From: Sporomusa silvacetica DSM 10669
GTDB taxonomy: Bacteria > Bacillota > Negativicutes > Sporomusales > Sporomusaceae
Length of the DNA: 64,000 nt
Assembly: GCF_002257705.1 (NCBI RefSeq)
Contig: NZ_LSLK01000088.1
Span: 67,817-131,816 of the forward strand
Direction: 5' to 3'
Shown here: in pieces, positions 1 to 7,665 of the stretch
Position numbering within the stretch: position 1 is the first letter of the stretch
Layout: each line of letters begins with the position of its first letter
The notes under the pieces: model-generated
What the model saw: the letters and a program-made list of their open reading frames with translations, nothing else
Databases searched by the model: none
Told to the model about the DNA's origin: nothing
Program-made: the position numbers and the translations under genes

Positions 1-48
1 CTTATTACAAAGTTTTGTTAAATAACTATTATGAAGGAGAGGAAAAGT

Positions 49-1215
49 ATGCTAAACAATTATCGACAACAAATGTCCTGCTCAACAGAAAGTCCCGAAA
101 GTTCAATTAAAATTTGCATTGCCATGACCCCGGAGGAAAAAAGAGAAATATATCGCTTTCGTTATCAAACCTATATAGAAGAAATGTCCAAGCACCCTGA
201 GGAAGTAGATTATGATAGTAAGCTACTATATGATGAAATGGATGAATGGGCAGTGCTGTTATATGCCAAAGTTAACTCAGAGATAATTGCCACCAAGCGA
301 GTTAATATTGGCACCATTGCAGATTTTCCTAAGAAAATATTAGGATTTCTATCTTTGGAAACATTTCAAAATTTCAATACTGAACACGGAGAGCGCAAAT
401 TTGCCTATATTACAAAAGTAATGATCGCTCCCGCTCATCGAAGCTCACCGGTACTATATCTACTTATTGCAAAATGTTATGAGATCTGTTGCCATAAACA
501 TGTACAATTTATCTTTGGTGCCTGCAACTTTCATTTGCTACATCTCTATGAACACCTAGGCTGTCGCAGATATTGTAAAAATTTCCATCATTCTGGCTAT
601 GGTCTATTAGCCCCTATTGTCTTACTTATTGAGGATATTCAATATTTTCGTAAGGTACGTTCTCCATTGTTTCGCATAGCACGAAACAGAGGCGTACTAA
701 ACACAAAAGCAATCGAATGGTTTGATACAATGGTTACTAATAATTTACCCAGTATTAATAGTCAGATAATTAAGGAAGAAGAGTTATGGTCTATTTTGTG
801 TAAACGCTTGAATTGTCTCCCTACTGAGGCTATAACTTTACTACATGGATTATCTGAAGCAGCAGCTAAGAAATTTCTTCACAGCTGCGGTATCGTTGTT
901 CAGTGTTATCCAGAAGATCTAATTACCGTCCAGGGTGATGTTAGTTATTCCTATAATATATTAATTTCCGGCAGATTAAAATCATTAACTTTCCATCGTC
1001 CAATTAAGGAATACATCACACCTGGACAACACTTTGGGGCAAACGGATTAACTGAGCACAACAAACATAGGGAAGATATTGCTGCTATTAGTTCTGCAGA
1101 AATATTGGTGCTATCTGGTATTTGTTTTCAAAAGTTTCACCGCTCGCACCCGGATATCGCCCACAAAATTGTCCAAAACAGCATCAGTTTAACAAGAAAA
1201 AGCTATTTAGACTAA
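49..1215 (+). CDS. GNAT-type acyltransferase fused to a C-terminal cyclic-nucleotide-binding-like domain
   Basis: The first ~210 residues read as a GNAT / N-acyl-amino-acid-synthase-like fold: an RFRYQTYIEEM helix, the strand YITKVMIAPAHRSS where the acyl-CoA-binding segment is expected, and LYEHLGCRRY near the end of the domain. A linker is followed, from about residue 265, by a cNMP-binding-like beta-roll (PEDLITVQGD, ISGRLKSL, YITPGQHFGANGL). ATG 49 is preferred over ATG 31 because AAGGAGAGG at 34-42 is well spaced for 49 and lies inside the longer frame. By family the protein would transfer an acyl group under control of a bound ligand; substrate and ligand are unknown. No transmembrane segment is seen. 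It appears monocistronic and ends at a terminator. Confidence 0.7.
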   Translation: MLNNYRQQMSCSTESPESSIKICIAMTPEEKREIYRFRYQTYIEEMSKHPEEVDYDSKLLYDEMDEWAVLLYAKVNSEIIATKRVNIGTIADFPKKILGFLSLETFQNFNTEHGERKFAYITKVMIAPAHRSSPVLYLLIAKCYEICCHKHVQFIFGACNFHLLHLYEHLGCRRYCKNFHHSGYGLLAPIVLLIEDIQYFRKVRSPLFRIARNRGVLNTKAIEWFDTMVTNNLPSINSQIIKEEELWSILCKRLNCLPTEAITLLHGLSEAAAKKFLHSCGIVVQCYPEDLITVQGDVSYSYNILISGRLKSLTFHRPIKEYITPGQHFGANGLTEHNKHREDIAAISSAEILVLSGICFQKFHRSHPDIAHKIVQNSISLTRKSYLD

Positions 1216-1250
1216 ATTAAAACATTTTTCTTGTTAGCATAGTTACATGC

Positions 1251-1292
1251 AACCGCCGTTACGCTTTAGCAAGTGTAGCGGCGGTTGTGTTT
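1251..1292 (+). terminator. Rho-independent terminator after the GNAT fusion gene
   Basis: A 15-bp stem, 1251-1265 pairing with 1272-1286 (AACCGCCGTTACGCT with G-U pairs), has a 6-nt loop and is followed by a short mixed T tract. It lies 36 bases after the stop codon. Confidence 0.7.
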
Positions 1293-1393
1293 CTGGAAAT
1301 TATTAGCTGCTGTTAAATAATGACATGCCGTAGCAGGAGTTTCCATGAAGTATCGAGAAAATTGCATTCAAGGTAAAAAGGGAGGCAAATAGT

Positions 1394-1738
1394 ATGCCCA
1401 AAATTACAGGTATAGCAAAACGTCTGCGGATTTATATCGGGGAACATGACCGGTATGAGGGAAAATCCCTCTACCAGGCTATTGTTGAAAAAGCCAAAGA
1501 GCTAGACTTGGCCGGAGCCACTGTATTTCGTGGGTTGATGGGCTACGGAGCCAACAGTCGAATTCATACAGCCAGTATTATCGATTTGTCGAGTGATTTA
1601 CCGATATTGGTAGAAGTAGTGGACAGTGAAGAGTACATTAACAAATTATTGCCTTATCTTGATGTGATGCTGCAAGAAGGTCTGGTTACTCTTGACGATA
1701 TAGAAATCATTAAATATGGCAAAAAGAAGTACAAATAG
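1394..1738 (+). CDS. DUF190 family protein
   Basis: A 114-residue protein that fits DUF190 in size and motifs: RLRIYIGEHDRYEGKSLYQ at the start, then AGATVFRGLMGYG and the PILVEVVDS strand. The family has a small ferredoxin-like, PII-like fold and is often encoded next to crcB fluoride channels, but no crcB and no recognisable fluoride riboswitch are nearby. GGGAGG lies 8 bases before the ATG. The gene stands alone and is followed by a strong terminator. The biochemical function of the family is not established, so none is assigned. Confidence 0.85.
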   Translation: MPKITGIAKRLRIYIGEHDRYEGKSLYQAIVEKAKELDLAGATVFRGLMGYGANSRIHTASIIDLSSDLPILVEVVDSEEYINKLLPYLDVMLQEGLVTLDDIEIIKYGKKKYK

Positions 1739-1774
1739 TAGCTATCCCCGTCATAAGGCGCTGAGAAACCCAAG

Positions 1775-1807
1775 GAAGCAATAGTACTACGTAATTGCTT
1801 CTTTTAG
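1775..1807 (+). terminator. Rho-independent terminator after the DUF190 gene
   Basis: GAAGCAAT (1775-1782) pairs with ATTGCTTC (1794-1801) around an 11-nt loop and is followed by TTTTAGTTTT. Confidence 0.75.
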
Positions 1808-1811
1808 TTTT

Positions 1812-1998
1812 CCAGCAGATGGAAAGTATAACTTTCTCTGGATAGAACGACTAAGGCTTCTGCCGGCGTCCTGACGGACTTGACACAAGTCAAGTCTTTT
1901 CTTATCCAGATGGAAAGGTTAACTTTCCCTGGATTGAACGACTAAGGCTTTTGCTGGCGTCCTAAAGGACTTGGCATAAGCCAAGTCTTATCTTATCT
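1812..1998 (+). repeat. Two tandem copies of a ~90-bp structured intergenic repeat
   Basis: Copy 1 starts at about 1812 and copy 2 at about 1906. Both contain an A/T-rich hairpin (GGAAAG...CTTTC), the core GAACGACTAAGGCTT, then GGCGTCC and a second 8-bp hairpin followed by a T/A-rich tail. In copy 1 the second hairpin is GACTTGAC-acaa-GTCAAGTC and in copy 2 GACTTGGC-ataa-GCCAAGTC, so a stem pair changes on both sides. This stretch fills most of the gap between the DUF190 gene and the next gene. It could be a dispersed repeat, a structured RNA or a pair of attenuators; no known riboswitch class was recognised. Confidence 0.7.
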
Positions 1999-2074
1999 AA
2001 GGGAATCCTAAAAAACGTAAGCTATAATACAATCATTCACTGTGAAGATAATCTGCAAATTGGGGGGTGAGAGG

Positions 2075-2335
2075 GTGAAGAAGCTAGTACGACGTTTACT
2101 AAGTGGTGTTTTAAGTCTTATTACCACTTGTTTAATTATGGCCTCGCCGGTAGCGGCTATGGTGTATGCAGCAGAGCCTATAGAAGCTGCGGATAGTTTT
2201 GGGATAAGGGAAGCTGCTCAGGTTAAATACATTGATACTGGAAAAGATCAACTTGAACTTGCGGTTGAGCGACAATTAGAAAAGTGGGAGCATAAAAAAA
2301 TCAGTGGTGGTAATGCCTTGACAGGGAAAGAATAA
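2075..2335 (+). CDS. Small exported hypothetical protein
   Basis: Not recognised. The GTG at 2075 is chosen because GGGGGGTGA at 2062-2070 precedes it; the frame could open at GTG 2042, but that would bury this site. The 86-residue product has a lysine/arginine start (MKKLVRRLL), a hydrophobic core and a probable signal-peptidase site near AAMVYAAEP. The mature part is a short charged peptide of about 50 residues with a helical C-terminal half (LELAVERQLEKWEHKK). It lies 57 bases before the response-regulator gene and may be its first operon member, perhaps a periplasmic input or accessory peptide. That role is inferred only from position. Confidence 0.6.
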   Translation: MKKLVRRLLSGVLSLITTCLIMASPVAAMVYAAEPIEAADSFGIREAAQVKYIDTGKDQLELAVERQLEKWEHKKISGGNALTGKE

Positions 2336-2392
2336 TACCATACTCTTTGAGTAAGTAATACTTTGTGTGGAAAAGGGTAGGAGTGGTATAGC

Positions 2393-3067
2393 GTGAAAAT
2401 TTTAGTTGTTGAGGATGATGATCCCTTACGGGAGGCCATAATTTCTCTCTTGACTGAGGAAAATTATATTACCAATGAAGCTGCCACCGGTGACGAGGGC
2501 TTGTATTTGGCGCAGCAAGGGATCTATGATTTGCTGATATTAGATATTATGTTGCCTGAAATTAGTGGTTTGGAGATTGTCAAGAAGGTCAGGGCTGCTG
2601 ATAATGCGGTGCCTATCTTATTATTAACAGCCCGCGACAGTGTAGAGGATAAGGTGACTGGTCTGGAGATCGGGGCTGATGATTATCTGGTTAAACCGTT
2701 TGCGATTCAGGAACTGTTAGCGCGCATAAAAGCCTTGATTCGCCGCCACGGGTCAATGGCAAATGACGGAAAAATTAGTTATGGCGGTGTTACGGTAGAC
2801 AGTAAGCTGCATGACGGCTTTGTTGAGAATCAGGCGTTAGGTCTAACTACTAAAGAATATGAGGTATTAGAATTCCTGGTTTTGAATAAAGAGCAGATTT
2901 TAACCAGAGAACAGATATTTGATCGTGTGTGGGGTTTTGAGTCCGAAACCACCATTAGTGTGGTTGATTTGTATATTCACTATTTGCGCAAAAAAATGGC
3001 TCAATCCGGTTATGACAGTTTGCTGCGCACAGTACGCGGTGCTGGCTTTATGTTTAAGGAGAAATAA
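2393..3067 (+). CDS. OmpR/PhoB-family response regulator
   Basis: A 224-residue two-domain regulator. The receiver has the acidic pair EDDD near the start, the phospho-acceptor Asp51 in LLILDIMLPE, the Thr of LLLTARD and the Lys of DDYLVKPF. A C-terminal winged helix ends in RTVRGAGFMFKEK, typical of OmpR-type DNA-binding domains. The start is GTG at 2393, preceded by GGTAGGAG. It is followed 2 bases later by its kinase, and the pair precedes a tripartite ABC efflux operon that it probably controls. A second regulator of the same family is encoded at 24038-24709. Confidence 0.93.
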   Translation: MKILVVEDDDPLREAIISLLTEENYITNEAATGDEGLYLAQQGIYDLLILDIMLPEISGLEIVKKVRAADNAVPILLLTARDSVEDKVTGLEIGADDYLVKPFAIQELLARIKALIRRHGSMANDGKISYGGVTVDSKLHDGFVENQALGLTTKEYEVLEFLVLNKEQILTREQIFDRVWGFESETTISVVDLYIHYLRKKMAQSGYDSLLRTVRGAGFMFKEK

Positions 3068-3069
3068 GG

Positions 3070-4341
3070 ATGTTTAAACGCACGCTTCGCCGCTTATCGG
3101 CGATGAATTCGATCGTGTTTTTATTGATTTTTGTGTTTTTCGGGACTGTTATTTATGGCTTCGTATCATACCGCTTTTTTGATAAGGTGGATGAAGCCAT
3201 GTTTCTTAAGATCAAGAATTATTCCATTGTGAATGGTAAAATGGTTCCGTATAGCCGAAGCCGGTTTTTGTTCGACCCGCGCATTTTTATCCTGATACGG
3301 GACGACTGGGGACAGGTCAGCACTATATTTCCTTATGATCAAGATAATATGGAAAATTTGCTAGAGTTGATAGCCGAAGTTCAGCCATATCAATTTCAAA
3401 CCAGAACTATTGAAAACCATACTTATAGAATTCTCGATATTCCGTATCGAAATCCGGATAACATCTTAGATACTGAGCGAGGGCCTATTGTTGTTAGGGG
3501 CCTTATCGCTGTGAGTATAGTTGATTCGGAAGTGGCTTCCTTGCGTGATTTGCTCATCGTTATCGCCAGTGGGCTTGTTATTGGCATGATCATTATTGTT
3601 TTCGCCAGCTATAATCTGGCAAGACGGTCAATGATTCCGATTCAAGCTTCCTGGGAAAAACAACAGCAGTTTGTTGCCGATGCCTCGCATGAACTACGGA
3701 CGCCGCTTGCTGTGGTTACAAGCAATGCTGAACTTATCTTGCGGCACCCTGCTCATTCCGTGGAAGAAGAAAGCATCCGGGTAACGAACATCATCAGGGA
3801 AGTCAGGCGTATGACCAAACTGGTTTCCAACCTGCTTACGCTGGCTAGGTCTGATGCCAATCAAATTGAAATCAAATTAGACCTTGTGAATGGCAAGGAA
3901 GTCATTGAGACTGTCACAGAGCTGTTTATACCACTAGCGGAGATGGAAGGTCTTACACTGCAAGTGAACCTTGGTGAACAGCTAGAGCTAATGGCAGACA
4001 AAGAGCGGTTGCATCAATTGCTGGTCATTTTGCTGGATAATGCCATAAAATACACACCGCCACCCGGACAACTGCTAATTACCGGCAGTAAGCAGGGGGG
4101 GTGCATGGTAATAACTGTTGAAGATTCCGGACCGGGAATACCGACCAAGGATTTGCCACATGTTTTTGACCGGTTTTACCGGGGGGATAAGGCTCGGTCG
4201 CGAGAAAAAGGCGGTACAGGTCTGGGCCTCTCTATTGCTAAATGGATTGTGGACCAGCATGGCGGAAAAATTGATGTCGTGAACAAAAGCGGCGGCGGTG
4301 CAAAGTTTAGTATTGTATTGCCTGTAAAAATTAATAAATAA
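3070..4341 (+). CDS. Membrane sensor histidine kinase
   Basis: A 423-residue kinase with an N-terminal membrane helix (about residues 13-35), an extracytoplasmic sensor segment of about 115 residues and a second membrane helix near 163-183. The dimerisation/phospho-acceptor motif SHELRTPL places His207 at its centre. The ATPase domain has LLDNAIKYTPP (N box), DSGPGIP (G1), FDRFYRGD (F box) and GGTGLGLSI (G2). No clear HAMP domain is visible between the second helix and the H box. It is co-transcribed with the regulator just upstream. The stimulus is unknown, but the downstream efflux operon suggests an envelope or antimicrobial signal. Confidence 0.92.
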   Translation: MFKRTLRRLSAMNSIVFLLIFVFFGTVIYGFVSYRFFDKVDEAMFLKIKNYSIVNGKMVPYSRSRFLFDPRIFILIRDDWGQVSTIFPYDQDNMENLLELIAEVQPYQFQTRTIENHTYRILDIPYRNPDNILDTERGPIVVRGLIAVSIVDSEVASLRDLLIVIASGLVIGMIIIVFASYNLARRSMIPIQASWEKQQQFVADASHELRTPLAVVTSNAELILRHPAHSVEEESIRVTNIIREVRRMTKLVSNLLTLARSDANQIEIKLDLVNGKEVIETVTELFIPLAEMEGLTLQVNLGEQLELMADKERLHQLLVILLDNAIKYTPPPGQLLITGSKQGGCMVITVEDSGPGIPTKDLPHVFDRFYRGDKARSREKGGTGLGLSIAKWIVDQHGGKIDVVNKSGGGAKFSIVLPVKINK

Positions 4342-4390
4342 TAGTAGAAAGAGCACTTGTTATTTTACGAGTGCTCTTTCTACTATTTAA
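4341..4390 (+). terminator. Strong terminator after the first two-component system
   Basis: A perfect 17-bp stem (4341-4357 with 4370-4386; core AGTAGAAAGAGCACT) is followed by TTAA. It overlaps the last base of the kinase stop codon and separates the regulator pair from the efflux operon. Confidence 0.85.
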
Positions 4391-4394
4391 CTCT

Positions 4395-4422
4395 TTTCTA
4401 ATAGTCAGTGAACCCGTATAAT
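4395..4422 (+). promoter_or_regulatory. Candidate promoter of the first efflux operon
   Basis: TATAAT at 4417-4422 has a weak -35-like TTTCTA at 4395-4400. The leader to the first ATG is about 110 bases. Near-repeats TTAGAACTAAAT and AATAAGAACTAAG in that leader could be regulator contacts but are not convincing on their own. Confidence 0.35.
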
Positions 4423-4539
4423 GGGTAATATGGTCACGAATCTTAGAACTAAATAAAATCTAAAGAAAATCAAAAAGACTGTGCTTACAATAAGAACTAA
4501 GCTACATTAGAAAAAATTGCGTAGGAGGCTGCTCATACT

Positions 4540-5805
4540 ATGTTAAACTTAAGAAATAAGGCTGCTGTGATTACTGCTGGTTTGATTTTTTTGCAGCAAA
4601 CCTTTGCTTTTGCTGCACCTGTCGAGCTATCCCTGCAAGACAGTATTGAATATGCATTGAAAAACAACCCATCCATCCAAATCGCCAGCGAAGATAAAAA
4701 GAAATCCGAACTCAGTGTTGGGGAAACCAAAGCAGGTAAAATGCCCACAGTTTCTCTGGGCAGTGGCTACACTTACCAAGGCAATTCAGGCGATGACAGT
4801 TTTAGCAACAGCTTACGCATGAACTTGCCACTCTATAGCGGCGGCCGGACCGAAGCGCAGATTGAGCAGGCTAAACTTGGCGTACGTACTGCTGACCTCA
4901 ATGTGGAAAAAAGCAAACAGCAACTGATTCTTGACGCCACATCCAATTATTATAGCGTACTTGAGGCTAAAAACATGCGTGATGTGAATGAGGAAAGTGT
5001 CAACAATCTTAAGGCTCATCTAAACATAGTACAAGCAAAATACCAGGAAGGTATTGCTGCTAAATCTGAGGTTTTACGGGCTGAAGTCGAGGTTGCCAAC
5101 GCTGACCAGAATCTTATTAAAGCGCAAAATCAATATGAATTGGCAGTGTCTGATTTGTTGACTACCATGAATATGGATGCCGGGACCGAGCTACAGTTAA
5201 AGGGTGAGCTTGCCTATCAGGCTGATACCAGAACGTTGGCAGAAGCTATCAGCCTGGCTCAGCAAAACCGGCCGGAAATGGCCCAAGCCCAAGTCAGTAT
5301 CGACAGTGCCCAAAAAGGTATAGAAATTGCTGAAAGCAACAATCGGCCGACCGTCTCCCTGTCAGCCTCAACCGGCTGGAATGATCGTTTGTTGCCTACT
5401 AATGATACCAACTGGTCGGTTGGGGCCTCGGCAAGCTGGAATGTTTTTGATGCCGGTGTAACCAAGTCAAAAGTCAGCCAGGCCGAATCTTCGGTAGCCA
5501 AAGCCAAGCTGCAGGCTGAGCAGACAACTGATTCCATCGAGCAGGAAGTCCGTCAAAGCTACCTAAATATGAAGGAAGCTGAGAAACGGTTGAGTACAAC
5601 TCAGGTAACAGTAAACAAGGCCAATGAGGATCTATACATTGCACAAGAAACCTATAGAGCCGGTGTCAGTACCAATCTTGATGTCTTTGATGCTCAATTA
5701 GCGCTGACACAAGCCAAAACAAACCATGTGCAGGCTCTGTATGATTACAATGTCAACAAAGCTAAGCTTGATAAAGCCATGGGCGTAAAAGCCACTAGTC
5801 TATAG
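4540..5805 (+). CDS. TolC-family outer-membrane efflux channel
   Basis: 421 residues with a signal peptide ending near FAFAAP and two halves of the outer-membrane efflux repeat: LQDSIEYALKNNPSIQIASE at the start of the first and LAEAISLAQQNRPEMAQAQ at the start of the second. Long heptad-like helices lie between (ATSNYYSVLEAKN, EQEVRQSYLNMKEAEKRL), with LDVFDAQLALTQAKT near the end, as in TolC. It forms the outer-membrane duct of a tripartite pump with the adaptor and ABC genes that follow 16 bases later. A functional TolC implies a diderm envelope. AGGAGG precedes ATG 4540. A paralogue of almost equal length lies at 24893-26152. Confidence 0.92.
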   Translation: MLNLRNKAAVITAGLIFLQQTFAFAAPVELSLQDSIEYALKNNPSIQIASEDKKKSELSVGETKAGKMPTVSLGSGYTYQGNSGDDSFSNSLRMNLPLYSGGRTEAQIEQAKLGVRTADLNVEKSKQQLILDATSNYYSVLEAKNMRDVNEESVNNLKAHLNIVQAKYQEGIAAKSEVLRAEVEVANADQNLIKAQNQYELAVSDLLTTMNMDAGTELQLKGELAYQADTRTLAEAISLAQQNRPEMAQAQVSIDSAQKGIEIAESNNRPTVSLSASTGWNDRLLPTNDTNWSVGASASWNVFDAGVTKSKVSQAESSVAKAKLQAEQTTDSIEQEVRQSYLNMKEAEKRLSTTQVTVNKANEDLYIAQETYRAGVSTNLDVFDAQLALTQAKTNHVQALYDYNVNKAKLDKAMGVKATSL

Positions 5806-5821
5806 GTGGGGAGAGGTATTT

Positions 5822-6928
5822 ATGAATTTAATGTGGCAGAAAATTGTAAACCAAAAGAAGCTGTTCATCATAGCCATCCTGGTGGTGGCCGCTATCGCTG
5901 GCGGTGGCTATTACTATCAAAATAAAAGTAAAGCAACTACAGTGCCCCAACAGACCATTCAGGCCGAGATCCGGGACCTTACCTCGGTGGTAGCGGCAAC
6001 AGGCACAATCAAGGCCGTAAATTCTGTAGATATCAGCTCTAAGATAACAGCCCATATCAAAGAAATTAAGGTCAAAGAAAATGAGCAGGTTACAGCCGGG
6101 CAAGTGCTTGTTATATTGGAAGATACCGCTCTGCAGGCCCAGGTAACCCAGGCGAAAGAACGGCTGGATAATGCAGCTATCAAATACCAGCGGACCTCCC
6201 GACTGACTGCAATTGGCGGCACTTCCACAGAGGCACTCGATAATGCCAGCATGGACTATAAGATTGCTCAGGCCAATTATGATGAGGTCATGTCTAAGCT
6301 TGATGATACCATTATTGTTTCACCCATGGCTGGCAGTGTCATCGGTAAACCGTTATCAGCAGGGGAGTTGGTAGCCCAAGGGGTAAATAATCCCACCGTT
6401 ATTTTAACTGTGGCTGATATGTCCAAAATGCAAATCGAAGCAAATATAGATCAAACCGACATTGGTAAAATCGCGCTTGGACAAAAGGTTACTTTTACGG
6501 TTGATGCTTATCCTGGTAAAGAGTTTAGCGGTATGGTAACCATCATCTCCCGCAAAGCTGTAGTTTCCGGAAATGTTACCTACTACCCGGTAACCATCGA
6601 CGTTACTAATGCCGAAAACCTCTTAAACCCTGGTATGGTTGCCAGAGTATCGGTTATTGTCAGTGAAAGCCAAGGCGTGTTGACCCTGCCACTGTCAGCG
6701 ATCCGTTCAGATAAAACCGGAAAATATGTTGTCGTTGTCGGACCAAACGGTCAGACACAGAATGTGCCTGTTAAGACAGGGAATACCGGCGATGACCGGG
6801 TAGAGATTATCAGTGGACTTAGTGAGGGTGACAAGGTTGTTGTATCGCAAGTAAAAACCCAGTCGCAGGCACAAACAAGTAGTAAACAGGGATCAAGCCA
6901 GGGCGGCGGGGGACGCCCGATGTTCTAA
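5822..6928 (+). CDS. Periplasmic adaptor (HlyD/MacA-type membrane fusion protein)
   Basis: 368 residues: one N-terminal membrane anchor (LFIIAILVVAAIAGGGYYY), a lipoyl/barrel-sandwich half (VVAATGTIKAVNSVDISSKI, VKENEQVTAGQVLVILED), a helical hairpin (residues ~100-150), the second lipoyl half (IIVSPMAGSVIGKPLSAGE), a beta-barrel and a membrane-proximal domain. The C-terminus is Gln/Ser/Gly-rich. Such adaptors connect a MacB-type ABC transporter to a TolC duct. The gene sits between those two partners with short gaps. Its paralogue at 26164-27306 differs by a serine-rich insertion. Confidence 0.92.
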   Translation: MNLMWQKIVNQKKLFIIAILVVAAIAGGGYYYQNKSKATTVPQQTIQAEIRDLTSVVAATGTIKAVNSVDISSKITAHIKEIKVKENEQVTAGQVLVILEDTALQAQVTQAKERLDNAAIKYQRTSRLTAIGGTSTEALDNASMDYKIAQANYDEVMSKLDDTIIVSPMAGSVIGKPLSAGELVAQGVNNPTVILTVADMSKMQIEANIDQTDIGKIALGQKVTFTVDAYPGKEFSGMVTIISRKAVVSGNVTYYPVTIDVTNAENLLNPGMVARVSVIVSESQGVLTLPLSAIRSDKTGKYVVVVGPNGQTQNVPVKTGNTGDDRVEIISGLSEGDKVVVSQVKTQSQAQTSSKQGSSQGGGGRPMF

Positions 6929-6960
6929 ACTGAGTGTCGGTTAGATAAGGGGGTCATACT

Positions 6961-7665
6961 ATGACAATAGCATTAGCTAATATAATAAAAACCTATCAAA
7001 TGGGCGATACGGTAGTTGCCGCCCTGGCAGGAGTCAGTCTTGACATCTGTGAAGGTGAATTCACTGCCATCATGGGGCCATCAGGCTCTGGTAAATCGAC
7101 GTTGATGAATATACTGGGTTGTTTAGACCGTCCAACAAGCGGCTCGTATTTGCTGGATGGCCAGGAGGTTTCGACGTTAACAGATGATGAACTGGCACTA
7201 ACCAGGAACAAAAAGATCGGGTTTGTTTTTCAGAACTTTAACCTACTGCCGCGTATTACGGCAGTAGAGAATGTTGCTTTGCCATTGGTCTATGCTGGGG
7301 TTGCGGCCAAAGACAGGCACCAGCGTTCTGCGGCGGCGCTAGCTTCTGTCGGTCTGGAACAAAGAATGGACCATCTGCCAAACGAATTGTCAGGTGGTCA
7401 GCGTCAGCGGGTGGCCATCGCCCGCGCGCTGGTTAATGAGCCTAGTATTATTATGGCTGATGAACCTACCGGTGCGCTTGACACCAAATCAGGCGAGGAA
7501 GTTATGGACATCTTTAAAACACTCAATTCCTATGGTCGTACCATTATTTTGGTAACCCATGAGCCTGATATCGCCGCCCATGCCAAGCGAGTCATTCATG
7601 TCCGCGATGGACTCATTGTCCGGGACACAGGAAGGGATGAAACATGTGTTTTGGGAAAGTGTTAA
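6961..7665 (+). CDS. ABC transporter ATP-binding protein, MacB/LolD type
   Basis: 234 residues with Walker A GPSGSGKST (Gly40 onward), the Q-loop region VFQNFNLLPR, the signature LSGGQRQRVAIARAL and Walker B IIMADEPTGALD followed by the switch His in LVTHEPD. This is the mechanotransmission class of ABC ATPases that pairs with a MacB-type permease. AAGGGGGT precedes ATG 6961. The 3' end overlaps the start of the permease gene, a translational-coupling arrangement also seen in the second efflux operon. Confidence 0.94.
   Translation: MTIALANIIKTYQMGDTVVAALAGVSLDICEGEFTAIMGPSGSGKSTLMNILGCLDRPTSGSYLLDGQEVSTLTDDELALTRNKKIGFVFQNFNLLPRITAVENVALPLVYAGVAAKDRHQRSAAALASVGLEQRMDHLPNELSGGQRQRVAIARALVNEPSIIMADEPTGALDTKSGEEVMDIFKTLNSYGRTIILVTHEPDIAAHAKRVIHVRDGLIVRDTGRDETCVLGKC

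Noticed and set aside
1287..1393. Possible fluoride riboswitch before the DUF190 gene
   Set aside because: DUF190 genes often neighbour crcB, but the conserved fluoride-aptamer blocks are absent here and there is no crcB gene.
2248..2439. Minus-strand open frame across the small exported protein and the response-regulator start
   Set aside because: No ribosome-binding site and no domain; it overlaps two better-supported genes.
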